DNA of 60,541 bases from a bacterium. GTDB taxonomy: Bacteria; Cyanobacteriota; Vampirovibrionia; Gastranaerophilales; UBA9971. The notes below the pieces were generated by a model. That model searched no databases, had not been told where the DNA came from, and worked only from the letters and a program-made list of their open reading frames with translations. The stretch is taken from NCBI GenBank assembly GCA_037147175.1, contig JBAWVS010000009.1, positions 1-60,541 on the forward strand. Reading direction: 5' to 3'. Shown here piece by piece: positions 17,701 to 26,795 of this stretch. Made by a program: the position numbers and the translations under genes. Position 1 is the stretch's first letter. Each line of letters starts with the position of its first letter.

Positions 17701-19158
17701 TAATTTGTTAACCCATTTGAACTTAAAGTCAGTATCTATAAAAGCAACTATTTCAGAAAGACTGTTCAAAATAACATTTTTTTCCGTTTCAGATTCTTTT
17801 ATTTTATCTTCAAGTCTTTTATGTTCAGTTATATCCCTTCCTCCGAACAAAATGCCTATAAGTTCATTTTGTAAATTATATAATGGTGCTTTTACTGTAG
17901 ATAAAAGAATTTTTCTTTCGTCAGGGTATTTTACCCAACCTTCACTGTATTTTGATTCCCCTGAATTCATCAGAGCAAGATCATTTTCTCTGAATAAATC
18001 TGCAATATTTTTTGGATACAAATCATAATCAGTTTTTCCAATGATATTTTCTTTTGAGATACCTATAAAATCCGTATAAGCCTGATTACATCCTAAATAG
18101 ACGCCCTCTTTGTCTTTGAAATAAATAACATCAGGCATTGAATTTAGTAATCCGTTAAGTAAAGCTGTTTCATATTCAAGTTTTTTATTGCCTTTAAATG
18201 CAATAAATAAAGCAATAACAAGCATAATAAATATAAGATATATCGCAATTACTAAATATGCAAAATCTCCATTAATAAAATTAGGCACTGTAATAAGTAA
18301 GTAATCGCCTGTTGCTAATTTCGCAATATGAGCGACTTTAGATAAATTATTTTCATTATAATAAATAGTTGAATTTTTATTTATTTTTTTATTAAAAATC
18401 AAGCTAGTTATATTTTTTGATATATCAGGAGTTATTTTATCAGTTGAAGAGATTAAATAACCGGTTTGATTCAGAAGAAAAACTTCTGAAGATTTATATT
18501 GGGCTTTTATTTTAGAGAGAAGCCTGTTTATGTTATCAAGAGAGATGTCAATTCCTCCGACCCCGAGTAATATTCCGTTTTTATATACAGGCTCGGCAAT
18601 TGTTATCATAGAAATTTTGATATCGGGATCCTGATAAATTTCACTCCAAATACGAGATTTGGCTTTTATGGCCTTAAAATAATATGGATCATCTTTTTCC
18701 GTAAATTTTCTGCCGGTATCAGGTATATTTTCAAATTTATTATTTTTTTTAATTATCCAAAGACCCTGATAATTATCTTGAACTGTTTTTTGATTGGGTA
18801 TAAACCAGATACCTTGCCCGTAAGTCGTATTCTCAAGTAAATATTTTGCAAGAGGATTAATATGAACATTAAATATGTGTTTTAACCTTTTAATATCTTT
18901 AAGTTCGGCAGGTTTTTCCATCATGGCTGATACCATGCTATTTAATGAACTGACAGGATATTCTGCCTTACTAAAAATTTCATCAAACTCATTTGTGGAT
19001 TGTAATATTTCTTCATTAATTACCGCAGCTTTTTTCGATTCAACCAATATGCTGTTGGCACTGTTAATTAGACATAAAAACACTATTATTATAATTACAA
19101 TTATAGGGGTTATTACCAATATATATTTATTGTTTAATAACTTTTGTGTCTTTTTCAT
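14734..19158 (-). CDS. Hybrid sensor histidine kinase: dCACHE, 4 PAS, HisKA, HATPase, 2 REC, Hpt
   Basis: 1474 residues from ATG at 19158, with GGAG 6 nt upstream; the in-frame ATG at 19182 lacks a site. Order: TM helix 12-34; extracellular dCACHE-like sensor 35-298 (GQGIWFIPN, GVGGIDISLDNI); TM helix 300-321; four PAS domains to about 830; HisKA with H854 in NMSHEIRTPMNG; HATPase with NNAVKF, DTGIGI and GGTGLGL. Then receiver 1 has D1140 but lacks the usual acidic pair (LVAERN); receiver 2 is intact with D1286 in LILMDCQMP; and an Hpt domain carries H1426 in QAHLMKGSS. It should feed a multi-step phosphorelay with the Hpt and receiver genes upstream in the same operon. Ligand unknown. Confidence 0.93.
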   Translation of the reverse strand: MKKTQKLLNNKYILVITPIIVIIIIVFLCLINSANSILVESKKAAVINEEILQSTNEFDEIFSKAEYPVSSLNSMVSAMMEKPAELKDIKRLKHIFNVHINPLAKYLLENTTYGQGIWFIPNQKTVQDNYQGLWIIKKNNKFENIPDTGRKFTEKDDPYYFKAIKAKSRIWSEIYQDPDIKISMITIAEPVYKNGILLGVGGIDISLDNINRLLSKIKAQYKSSEVFLLNQTGYLISSTDKITPDISKNITSLIFNKKINKNSTIYYNENNLSKVAHIAKLATGDYLLITVPNFINGDFAYLVIAIYLIFIMLVIALFIAFKGNKKLEYETALLNGLLNSMPDVIYFKDKEGVYLGCNQAYTDFIGISKENIIGKTDYDLYPKNIADLFRENDLALMNSGESKYSEGWVKYPDERKILLSTVKAPLYNLQNELIGILFGGRDITEHKRLEDKIKESETEKNVILNSLSEIVAFIDTDFKFKWVNKLGCDAFGMKESEMIGSLCYQVRHHSDEHHAMCPVAKAMQTGLPQEAEVDIYNGRILLVLANPVFDENKKLIGVVETALDITDRKKAEEKILESESEKNTILNNLPYIAWLKDKNHRYLTINDQFIEICKLSRETVIGKTDHDFMPANMADENKKRDLQVIESGKQIVFEKSFLDRNGKIWFAEYYIKPVKDKNNNIIGTTGIIRDTTQQKRAEETLHRSEAKYRTLFDSTSDAVMLLDEKSFIDCNSVALSMFRCSTKKEFCSMHPSTLSPKKQPDGTDSITASIENIKTAMKNGNNQFDWVHKRYGTGEEFHADVILSRIEMEGRQLLLASVRDITARKKAEIEIIKAKELAEEANKIKSEFLANMSHEIRTPMNGVIGFTSLLLSTDLNEEQEDFAQETKKSSELLLNIINDILDFSKIEAGKMLMETIDFDIRSNVEDIAVLAMSTAYKKELEISSFIHSDVPQKIAGDPGRLKQVLNNLVNNAVKFTNQGEILITVNKESEQNNSVTLKFEVSDTGIGIAQDKQKAIFESFTQADASATRKFGGTGLGLTISKKIIELMNGKISVTSEEGKGSLFSFTAEFEKCNNSETLETASISLEGKNILVAERNLTNLKIMSDYLGETGCNVYKADSTENALSILKSVPTIDVILLDYNMTGPYGMMLAFEIKSIPEFADIPLISITSLNQRGESKKAKEKEFAGYLIKPIKKNAMFECINIALEAKPQQTNLKTDVLIDEYDFKERPINKNFKILLAEDNETNQKLTTKILNKEGFLCDIVSNGVKAVEAYQNHNYDLILMDCQMPILDGYEASEKIRAIEVSKETTDNEKKHVPIIALTAHALEGDIEKCLSFGMNDYIAKPFNDKLFIETIKKHLTVKQLDKKQILMSSILSEIIENIGFSEPEAVEILDEYIKTIPPMIESINKAIIEDDFKEIASQAHLMKGSSANLRIKELNELALRLENSAKSNDMFLCDLLLKDIQKYSDLLN

Positions 19159-19227
19159 CCGCTTCTCCGTCCAAAAATGCATTCAGTGCGCAAAAAATAT
19201 TGCTGCTTTAGCTTGTTGTGTACATTT

Positions 19228-19692
19228 TTAACTTATAATTTCATAATTGTCGTCAACCCGGGTAGTGTTTTTGATAGTTAATAAAAATAAATGCATTTCA
19301 GTCCTAAAAGCGTCATTGTATTGAATTTCAGGCTCATTACAAATTTTCTCTATATAGTGTATTGAGTTAATTATTATGCTCATCTCATTTATTAAATTTT
19401 CATCTTTGTACATTAAATCTTTCTTGCATTTGTTTAAAAATAACTCAATTACAATGCAAATATTTTTAACGCAAGCCAAATCAATAAAATCTGCTATTCC
19501 GCTTATGCAATGAAAAGCGCGAAAAAACTCATGAAGTATCTCGTTTTTTTCAAGAAATACTCTTTTATCAGCAGAATTTGTATTTATTTTTAACAATACA
19601 GATCGAATGATTTCAATTTGTATAAACAGTTCTTCTTTTAATTCCTTTGTTACGTCATATATTTTATTATTGTTATTTAACATTTCCGGCAA
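19228..19692 (-). CDS. Hpt-domain phosphotransfer protein
   Basis: 154 residues; TTG start at 19692 with AAGGA about 6 nt upstream, or ATG three codons later. The helical segment FFRAFHCISGIADFIDL fits the CheA-P1-like Hpt consensus F-x-x-x-H-x-x-K/S-G-x-x-x-F-x-x-L, with the phosphorylatable His in AFHCISG. The usual Lys after His is Ser here. It sits between the response regulator and the hybrid kinase, so it probably shuttles phosphate between them. The rest is helical with no other domain recognised. Confidence 0.7.
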   Translation of the reverse strand: MPEMLNNNNKIYDVTKELKEELFIQIEIIRSVLLKINTNSADKRVFLEKNEILHEFFRAFHCISGIADFIDLACVKNICIVIELFLNKCKKDLMYKDENLINEMSIIINSIHYIEKICNEPEIQYNDAFRTEMHLFLLTIKNTTRVDDNYEIIS

Positions 19693-19737
19693 AAATATCC
19701 TTATAATTTAGTAACATTATTAAAATCACCACTATTT

Positions 19738-20157
19738 TCAAGTCTTGATAATCTCCAGACTTTCCATTTTTTGAATTAATTTTTGCTTATCGATAGGCTT
19801 AACAAGATAACCCTCGCATTGTTCTCTAAATGCAGTTTTGATATTATCAGAGTCATCAAGAGCTGATGTCATTATGATTTTAACTCCGTCAAGGCCATAT
19901 ATTTCTTTTTGTTTTTCAAATTGCCTGATCTCTTTAAGTACTTCCTGCCCGTCCATTTCGGGCATCATAATATCAAGGCAAATAAAATCGTAAGCTTCAT
20001 TCTCATCAAATGCCAGCCTAAAAGCTTCAACAGCTTCTTTCCCATTGACTGCAACATCGCATTGTCCGTATTCGGAAAGGTATTTCAAAAGTATTTTTCT
20101 GCTGGTAAAATCATCATCTACAATTAATATTTTAATTTTTATCACCTTATCCTTCAT
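19738..20157 (-). CDS. CheY-like single-domain response regulator
   Basis: 139 residues, all receiver domain. The acidic pocket is ILIVDDDFTSR, the phosphoacceptor Asp is in FICLDIMMPEMDG, the conserved Ser/Thr is in IIMTSALDD, and the Lys is in YLVKPIDK. No output domain, so it acts by protein contact or as a phosphate carrier. First gene of the receiver / Hpt / hybrid kinase operon, with its promoter at 20235-20263 and a long leader of about 70 nt. Confidence 0.93.
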   Translation of the reverse strand: MKDKVIKIKILIVDDDFTSRKILLKYLSEYGQCDVAVNGKEAVEAFRLAFDENEAYDFICLDIMMPEMDGQEVLKEIRQFEKQKEIYGLDGVKIIMTSALDDSDNIKTAFREQCEGYLVKPIDKQKLIQKMESLEIIKT

Positions 20158-20234
20158 CTAAATATTTTTTCATAACACAAAAGCCACAGGGTATTTTTAA
20201 AGAGCTTAAATTTTCTTGTTTAATTTATTTGTTG

Positions 20235-20263
20235 ATTATACTTTTAAAACGCGTTTTAAACAA
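20235..20263 (-). promoter_or_regulatory. Phosphorelay operon promoter with palindromic operator
   Basis: On the minus strand: TTGTTT (20258-20263), 17-nt spacer, TATAAT (20235-20240). The spacer is filled by a perfect 18-bp palindrome TTTAAAACGCGTTTTAAA (20243-20260), which also overlaps the -35 box. A dimeric repressor or activator could bind there. The start codon is about 78 nt downstream. Confidence 0.7.
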
Positions 20264-20654
20264 CCATTATTTTTAAAAAACAAATACATTTTTTTGATAA
20301 AATTCATGTCATAAATAGCCGTCCTTTTTCCCTGTTCTTTACAACAAAGACCCTAAGCTGTTTTTTAAACTGTCTTAGAAGGTATTTTGAATTTTGTTTT
20401 TACAATAAAATTTTACGTTTACAGCAAGAGATGAATTAATAGAATAGACCCATTTTTGTTAGGTTCAATATATCATATTTATTAAGTATTTTGCACCTTT
20501 AGCTTAAGAAAACAAGAAAATTATTTTAGAAATTTCTTGTTTAGAGAGAGCTTACAGGCATTTTGAGATGTTCACGTTTCTTTACTCAAAGCACAAGCAG
20601 AAAAAAGACAATAATATCTTGCAGGCAAAAATTAAAATTGCAGCAAAAATAGAC

Positions 20655-20681
20655 GAAGGCTGTGCTTTTAACACAGCCTTC
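20655..20681 (-). terminator. Candidate alaS terminator
   Basis: Perfect 10-bp stem with a 7-nt loop, then GTCTATTTTTG on the minus strand. It is about 170 nt beyond the alaS stop, so a nearer Rho-dependent end is also possible. Confidence 0.4.
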
Positions 20682-20776
20682 TTAAAGCTAACTTTAAGCT
20701 TTCCCTTAAATCGGAGCCATCCGCTCCACAAATTATATATACCCGAATTGAAAAAAATTAAACGTTATTTAACTCA

Positions 20777-20842
20777 AATTGCAAAATAAATTAACCACTC
20801 TGTCATTGAAAGGAAGTTTGAAGAGCTGACGTGGCAATCCAT
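20777..20842 (+). repeat. Truncated MITE-like repeat, family B
   Basis: Begins AATTGC and continues CTGTCATTG, then GAAGAGCTGACGTGGCAATC, matching the left half of the copy at 53820-53987. The right half is missing; it ends 7 nt before the alaS stop codon. Confidence 0.65.
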
Positions 20843-20848
20843 TTAATT

Positions 20849-23515
20849 TTATTCTTTAACTCTTAATGTTATTGACTGATTTATCTCCAGAATTGCTTCA
20901 GTAAGCCTGGAAACATCCTTTGCGCCGGCCTGCGCAAAATTTGGTTTGCCTCCGCCTTTACCGTCGCATTTTGATGCAACTTCATTCACAAGTTGACCTG
21001 CATTTATTCCCTTAGTAATAAAATTTTGCGAAACTTTGCTTGTGATAGAAATCTTTTCATCTTCGACACAGGCAAGCACAATAATACTGTTGCCCAATTT
21101 GTCACCGATTTTTTCCGTAAGCCCTCTTAAAGCCTTTGAAGGAATCCCATCAACTCTTGCCACAAGAAGTTTTCCGTCATTTATTACAACAGCTTGGTCT
21201 GAAAGCGAATCAATTTTACTTTCCGCAATTTCCGTTTCAAGTGATTCAATGAGTTTTTGGCTTAGATTCAGTTCATCCTGAAGTTTTTCAAGCCTTTCGG
21301 TTACTTCAGCAGGTGGAATTTTTAGTTTTTTGGATACTTTATTAAGTTCTTTATAGTAACTGTTTAAATAGTCAAAGGCTTTTTGCCCGCAAACAAGCTC
21401 AATCCTTCTTGTTCCAGCGGCAATTGCGCTTTCTGAAACAATTTTACAAAGTCTTATTTCGCCTGTGGAATCTGCATGAGTCCCTCCGCAAAGTTCTTTG
21501 CTCACGCCCTCAATGGAAACAACCCTTACTTTATCACCGTATTTTTCACCGAACAGAGCGATTGCACCTGAATCTTTGGCTTCAGCTATCGACAATTCCA
21601 GAGTTTGTCTTTTGTAATTCTCGTTTATCCATTTGTTAAGGATATTTTCGATTTTTTCGACTTCCTGTTCGCTTAATCCTCTGTCAAAAGAAAAATCAAA
21701 TCTTGTTCTGTCAGGATCTACCTGAGAACCGGCCTGAGCAACAGAATCGCCCAGAACTTCCCTCAAAGCCGATTGCAAAAGATGCGCGCTTGTATGATGA
21801 ATCATTATATCTTTTCTTCTTGCTTCATCTATCACAGCAGAAATTTTTTCTCCGATTTTGGCTTCACCATTTTTTATTTGGACTTTATGGATAAATAAAT
21901 CGTTGAATTTAGTAGTGTTTAACACTTCCGCTTCGAAATTTTCGCTTTTAATTATGCCGGTATCACCTACCTGACCGCCGGATTCCCCGTAAAAAGGAGT
22001 TTTATCTAAGATTATTTCTGCAATATCTCCTTCATCAGCCGAATCAGAAATTGTACCATCTTTTATAATAACTTTTATCAGGCTGTCTTCCGATTTATTT
22101 TCGGTATACCCTACAAAATTCGTTGCGCCTAACTTTTCGAATATATCAATATAAATTGTATCATCAGTAAGCCTTACCGCAGTTCTTGCACCTCTGGCTC
22201 TGACTTTTTGTTCTTCCATAGCCTTGTTAAATCCGACAACATCCACAGAAAAGCCTTTTTCCTCGGCGATTTCTTTAGTCAATTCAAGTGGAAAACCAAA
22301 AGTATCATAAAGTTTAAACGCTTCTTCTCCTGATAGAACTTTTGTGTCTGAAGAATTTCCAATTATTTCTTCAAGAAGATTAACACCTCTGTCTATTGTC
22401 TGTCTAAATCTTTCTTCTTCTTTTTTGATGATAGAAATTACTTTTTCTTTGTTATTTTCCAGCTCAGGATAAGTTTCTTTGTAATTTTCAACGACAGTAT
22501 CCACTATTTTGAACAAGAAAGGAAGTTCTACTCCGAGAATTTTGCCATGTCTTAAAGCCCTTCTCAAAATCATTCTCAGGACGTAATTTCTGCCTTCATT
22601 GCCGGGGATCAGCCCGTCAGAAATCAAGAAAGTTACGCAGCGCGCGTGGTCTGTAATTATTCTTATGCTTATGTCGTCTTTTTTGTTGTCTTTATAGTTT
22701 TTTCCTGATAATTTGCATACTTTTTTAACAATAGGCTGCAACAAGTCAGTATCAAAAGTAGAAGTGTGCCCGTTTACAACCATAGTGACTCTTTCAAGCC
22801 CCATGCCTGTGTCTACGTTTTTCTTTTCAAGTGGAGTATAGTTGCCTTCCTCGTCTTTGTTGAGTTCCATAAAAACAAGATTCCAAATTTCGACATATCT
22901 GTCGCATTCACAGGTATCTATGCCGCATTGAGGATGATCGCATTTGTATTCCCCGCCTAAATCATAATGAATTTCCGTACAAGGCCCGCAAGGTCCTGTA
23001 GGACCGGGAGGACCCCAGAAATTATCTTTCTTTCCTTTTCTTAAAATTCTTTCTTGAGGGATTCCTACATCATTTTTCCATATTTCAAAGGATTCATCGT
23101 CTGTTTCAAATACTGTAACCCAAAGTTTGCTTTTATCCAGGCCGATCTCGTTTGTTACAAAATCCCATGACCAGGGAATAATTTCTTTTTTGAAATAATC
23201 ACCAAAACTGAAATTTCCGAGCATTTCAAAGAAAGTGTGATGGCGTGGAGTTCTTCCCACGTTTTCTATATCAGAATCTTTTCCGCCTGCGCGAGCGCAT
23301 TTTTGGACTGTTACAGCTCTTGGAGGATTTGGCGGGGCTTCATACCCTAAAAATATCGGAACAAACTGAAGCATTCCCGCTGTTGTCAGTAAAACAGTCG
23401 GGTTATCCGGTATTAAGCTTGAACTCGGGATATGTATGCTGTTATGTTTTTCTTTGAAAAAATTGATAAATTTTTGTCTTATTTCTTTTCCTGAAATATT
23501 TTGTGCATTATTCAT
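20849..23515 (-). CDS. alaS: Alanine--tRNA ligase
   Basis: 888 residues, full length. It charges tRNA-Ala in the cytoplasm. The N-terminal class II core has FFKEKHNSIHIPSSSLIPDNP and GRTPRHHTFFEMLGNFSFGDYFK; motif 3-like GRNYVLRMILRRALRHG follows. The editing domain has HHTSAHLLQSAL and CGGTHADSTGEI, and the C-terminal DHHA1/C-Ala part has GGGGKPNFAQAG-like DGKGGGKPNFAQAGAKD. It stands alone, divergent from uvsE across 127 nt of AT-rich promoter sequence. No T-box was seen. Confidence 0.98.
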   Translation of the reverse strand: MNNAQNISGKEIRQKFINFFKEKHNSIHIPSSSLIPDNPTVLLTTAGMLQFVPIFLGYEAPPNPPRAVTVQKCARAGGKDSDIENVGRTPRHHTFFEMLGNFSFGDYFKKEIIPWSWDFVTNEIGLDKSKLWVTVFETDDESFEIWKNDVGIPQERILRKGKKDNFWGPPGPTGPCGPCTEIHYDLGGEYKCDHPQCGIDTCECDRYVEIWNLVFMELNKDEEGNYTPLEKKNVDTGMGLERVTMVVNGHTSTFDTDLLQPIVKKVCKLSGKNYKDNKKDDISIRIITDHARCVTFLISDGLIPGNEGRNYVLRMILRRALRHGKILGVELPFLFKIVDTVVENYKETYPELENNKEKVISIIKKEEERFRQTIDRGVNLLEEIIGNSSDTKVLSGEEAFKLYDTFGFPLELTKEIAEEKGFSVDVVGFNKAMEEQKVRARGARTAVRLTDDTIYIDIFEKLGATNFVGYTENKSEDSLIKVIIKDGTISDSADEGDIAEIILDKTPFYGESGGQVGDTGIIKSENFEAEVLNTTKFNDLFIHKVQIKNGEAKIGEKISAVIDEARRKDIMIHHTSAHLLQSALREVLGDSVAQAGSQVDPDRTRFDFSFDRGLSEQEVEKIENILNKWINENYKRQTLELSIAEAKDSGAIALFGEKYGDKVRVVSIEGVSKELCGGTHADSTGEIRLCKIVSESAIAAGTRRIELVCGQKAFDYLNSYYKELNKVSKKLKIPPAEVTERLEKLQDELNLSQKLIESLETEIAESKIDSLSDQAVVINDGKLLVARVDGIPSKALRGLTEKIGDKLGNSIIVLACVEDEKISITSKVSQNFITKGINAGQLVNEVASKCDGKGGGKPNFAQAGAKDVSRLTEAILEINQSITLRVKE

Positions 23516-23642
23516 GTACTTTATTTTTCCTCATAATAAATAATTATACTTATTATATAAGAAAATTAATTTTATAAAAAAGAGGGATAAAATTCCCGCC
23601 AAATCCTGATATAGTAAAATTGTAATCATTAGGACTTAATAA

Positions 23643-24566
23643 ATGATGAAACATAGACTTGGATATGCCTGTATAAACTTAACAACAGGAATTCCTTTAA
23701 ACAGGACATGCAGACTTGCAAACGCCACTGATTTAAGACTTAGAGGGCTTATAAAGTCAAATCTTGACGGTTTAATGCAGGTTCTTGAATGGAACAAAGA
23801 AAATAATATTTATCATTTCAGGATAAGCTCTGACATTATCCCGTTTGCTTCTCATGAAATCAATAAAATCGAATGGTGGAAGGATTTTAAAGATGAGTTT
23901 CCGGCTATAGGCACTTATATAAAAGAAAATAATTTTCGGGTTGCAATGCATCCAAGTCCGGTTGTCTATTTGAATTCGCCGAGACCGGAGGTGGTGAAAA
24001 GTTCAATTAAAGAACTGGAATGGCATATAAAATTTCTTGACGCGCTTGAGCTTGATTCTTCTCACAAAATCGTATTTCATGCAGGCGGAGTTTACGGAGA
24101 TAAAACAGAAGCCATAAAACGGTTCATTAAAGTTTATAAAGAACTTCCGAAAAATTTCAAAGCAAGACTTACTCTTGAAAATGACGACAAAAACTACAAT
24201 GTATGGGATTTGACTAAGATTAATGAAGCAGTAGGAATACCGCTTGTATTTGATAATTTGCATCACGAGGTTTTAAATACGCAACAGCCCCGTGACAAAG
24301 ATATTGAAGCTATACTTAAAACATTTTTTTCAACGTGGGACAATAAAACAGAAATACCTGATATCCATTATTCAACACAAAAAGAAGCATCAAGGTCGGG
24401 AAGTCATTCTGAATCAATAAATTTGCAAGAATTTAAAGAATTTTTCTTAAAATACTTGCATCTGAATTTTGACATAATGTTTGAAACGAAAGATAAGGAC
24501 AAAAGCGTTCTTTCTGCATATAAGATGTTTAAAACCGATCCGGATTTTAAACACGTTGAACTGTAA
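23643..24566 (+). CDS. uvsE: UV damage endonuclease UvsE/UvdE
   Basis: 307 residues. This TIM-barrel enzyme nicks DNA 5' of UV photoproducts with divalent metals, an alternative to UvrABC repair. Family motifs are visible: RLGYACINLTTG at the start, FRISSDIIPFASHE, RVAMHPSPVVYLNSP, the metal histidine in IVFHAGGVYGDK, LTLENDDKNY, PLVFDNLHHEVLN and IHYSTQKE. Start ATG at 23643 or the next codon. A hairpin terminator lies about 107 nt downstream. Confidence 0.95.
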   Translation: MMKHRLGYACINLTTGIPLNRTCRLANATDLRLRGLIKSNLDGLMQVLEWNKENNIYHFRISSDIIPFASHEINKIEWWKDFKDEFPAIGTYIKENNFRVAMHPSPVVYLNSPRPEVVKSSIKELEWHIKFLDALELDSSHKIVFHAGGVYGDKTEAIKRFIKVYKELPKNFKARLTLENDDKNYNVWDLTKINEAVGIPLVFDNLHHEVLNTQQPRDKDIEAILKTFFSTWDNKTEIPDIHYSTQKEASRSGSHSESINLQEFKEFFLKYLHLNFDIMFETKDKDKSVLSAYKMFKTDPDFKHVEL

Positions 24567-24672
24567 AAATTAGCCTTAAATACGCACACCCGGGCAATTT
24601 TATATGCTGTTTATTTCTGGTTATATAATAGGATGCTTTATTCATTCTCACTTAACCGTCTGTTTTAATTGT

Positions 24673-24706
24673 AGACCGGATTAGCCCTACTTCCGGTCTT
24701 TTTTAT
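24673..24706 (+). terminator. Intrinsic terminator downstream of uvsE
   Basis: Stem AGACCGGA (24673-24680) with TCCGGTCT (24692-24699), then a T-rich run to 24706. It lies next to the flhA stop but has the T run only in the rightward direction. Confidence 0.7.
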
Positions 24707-24708
24707 TT

Positions 24709-26793
24709 TCAAACTTTTACCATTCCGACTGAGCGAGCGCTAATATTTCCGGGTACTTCGTTATAGGACATAACGCTAATTTGCGGAAAAGTTCTTTCTA
24801 TTAGTCTTCTAAACGCCATACGTATAGGAGAACTGCATAAAATTACCGGCTGATTGCCTGTAGATTTAAGCGCTGTTTCAATTTCCAAATTAAGACTGCT
24901 TATTAATTTCCTTGTAAAATTCGGTTCAAGGCTCAAACTTTGTCCGTCATTGCTTATTCCTGTTGCAATCGTATTTTCTATTTCGGGAGAAATAGTTATA
25001 GCAAGCAATTCTCCCGAATCACTCAAATTTTGTTTGCATATACTTCTTGAAAGTGCCATCCTGCACTGTTCAGTGAGGAAATCAGGGTTTTTATTTATTC
25101 TTTGATAAGTGCTTAATGTTTCAAGGATTGTCTGTAAATCTTTTATAGGTACTTTTTCACGCAATAAATTCTGTAAGACCATATGAACTTCCGATGTCGT
25201 AATATTATTATCCTTAAATACATCTTCTACAAAAGCTTCAGATTGCTTTTTAAGGTTTTCAATAAGTGTTTGCACGTCAGGTCTTGTCAAAATTTCTGAG
25301 GAATTTTTCTTTATAACTTCAGTGATGTGAGTTGAAATTACTGCTGAAGCGCTAACAACTGTATAACCTTCTGATTCAGCGTATTCTTTGTCTTTTTCCG
25401 CAATCCATAAGGCAGGCAACCCAAAAGCCGGTTCAACCGCAGTTATCCCTTTCAAATTAGGGTCATCATCTCCTGCTCCTGCATTCATTGCAAGATGCCT
25501 GTCAGAGTACACTTCACCTGTTTCTATAGGGATTCCTCTTAATTTTATTTGATAATTATTTGCAGGAAGTTGTAAATTATCTCTAACTCTTATTGAAGGA
25601 AGTATAATTCCTAAATCAATCGCAGTTTGTCTTCTTATTTGGGCGATTCTTTCGAGCAAATCACCTCCCTGTTCAATATCAAGAAGAGGTACAAGCCTGT
25701 ATCCTATTTCTATTTCTATAGGTTCAATATTTAATAACTCCATTACGCTTTCTTTAGAAGCTTTTTTCTTAGTTTTTTTGGATTGTGACGTTTCTAAGTC
25801 TTTTGCTTTTATCTCGTCTTCTTTTTCTTTGTTTATATCTTTAAGCTTCCAAAAACTCAATACCCCGAGAAATCCGCCTATAAGGAAGAAAGGCATTTTA
25901 GGCAAGCCGGGAACAAAGCCTAATAAGAGTAAAAGTCCTGAAACAACACCAAGGACTTTAGGATTGCCAAACATTTCATTTTCAATATCTTTGCTTAAGC
26001 CGGTTTCTTTTCCGCCCGCTCTGGTTACAATCAAACCTGTTGCTGTAGAAATAATAAGCGCAGGAAGCTGTGATACAAGACCATCTCCGACTGTTAAAAT
26101 TGTATAAGTTGCTGCTGATTGGACAAATGACAAATGATTTTGGACAATCCCAATAATAAAGCCGCCGACAATATTTACAACAGTAATGAATATCCCTGCT
26201 GTTGCATCTCCTTTTACAAATTTGCTGGCACCATCCATAGTTCCGTAAAAATCTGCTTCTCTTTGAAAATCTTTTCTTTTTTGTTTTGCTTCCTCTTCTG
26301 TAATTATTCCTGAATTCAAGTCAGCGTCAACGCTTAACTGTTTTCCCGGCATTGCATCCAATGTAAATCTGGCTGCAACTTCTGCGACTCTTCCGGCACC
26401 GTTTGTGATAACCATAAAGTTGATAACTACAAGAATTATAAATATTACAACACCTACAACATAATTACCACCCACAACAAACTGTCCGAAAGCTGTTATT
26501 ACTTCTCCTGCACTGCCGTGAAGCAGTATTAGTCTTGTCGCACTAACGTTAAGCCCCAGCCTGAAGAGTGTTGCCATAAGCAATATGGTCGGAAATGAAG
26601 AATATTGAAGAGGTTCTGTTGTATATAAACAGACAAGAAGTATTATTATAGCCAGAGAAATATTTATTGTAAGCAGTATATCTATCAAAAACGGAGGCAG
26701 GGGAATAATCATCATGCCTATAATAACGACAAGAACTATTGCCAGTATTATATCGTTATTTTTAGATAAATCGCTTAATTTGAAATTACCCAT
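24709..26793 (-). CDS. flhA: Flagellar export protein FlhA
   Basis: 694 residues. The N-terminal half has about eight hydrophobic helices and the FHIPEP-family block of the cytoplasmic loop (FVKGDATAGIFIT, GVVS). The C-terminal cytoplasmic domain docks export chaperones and has IRVRDNLQLPANNYQIKLRGI and GYTVVSASAVISTHITEV. It forms the nonameric export gate of the flagellar type III system. Last gene of fliPQR-flhB-flhA; only 2 nt separate it from flhB. Confidence 0.97.
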   Translation of the reverse strand: MGNFKLSDLSKNNDIILAIVLVVIIGMMIIPLPPFLIDILLTINISLAIIILLVCLYTTEPLQYSSFPTILLMATLFRLGLNVSATRLILLHGSAGEVITAFGQFVVGGNYVVGVVIFIILVVINFMVITNGAGRVAEVAARFTLDAMPGKQLSVDADLNSGIITEEEAKQKRKDFQREADFYGTMDGASKFVKGDATAGIFITVVNIVGGFIIGIVQNHLSFVQSAATYTILTVGDGLVSQLPALIISTATGLIVTRAGGKETGLSKDIENEMFGNPKVLGVVSGLLLLLGFVPGLPKMPFFLIGGFLGVLSFWKLKDINKEKEDEIKAKDLETSQSKKTKKKASKESVMELLNIEPIEIEIGYRLVPLLDIEQGGDLLERIAQIRRQTAIDLGIILPSIRVRDNLQLPANNYQIKLRGIPIETGEVYSDRHLAMNAGAGDDDPNLKGITAVEPAFGLPALWIAEKDKEYAESEGYTVVSASAVISTHITEVIKKNSSEILTRPDVQTLIENLKKQSEAFVEDVFKDNNITTSEVHMVLQNLLREKVPIKDLQTILETLSTYQRINKNPDFLTEQCRMALSRSICKQNLSDSGELLAITISPEIENTIATGISNDGQSLSLEPNFTRKLISSLNLEIETALKSTGNQPVILCSSPIRMAFRRLIERTFPQISVMSYNEVPGNISARSVGMVKV

Positions 26794-26795
26794 GA

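Larger units (their letters stand above)
20264..20848. other. Gene-free stretch with one strong hairpin
   Basis: No gene supported. It holds a perfect 10-bp hairpin, GAAGGCTGTG (20655-20664) with CACAGCCTTC (20672-20681). This could end alaS transcription leftward, since GTCTATTTTTG follows on that strand. A second small GGAGC/GCTCC hairpin lies at about 20713-20727. A truncated repeat lies at 20777-20842. Confidence 0.5.

Noticed and set aside
20568-20789. 73-codon rightward open frame with a basic product
   Set aside because: It spans a perfect hairpin, has no SD site and resembles no protein; probably non-coding.
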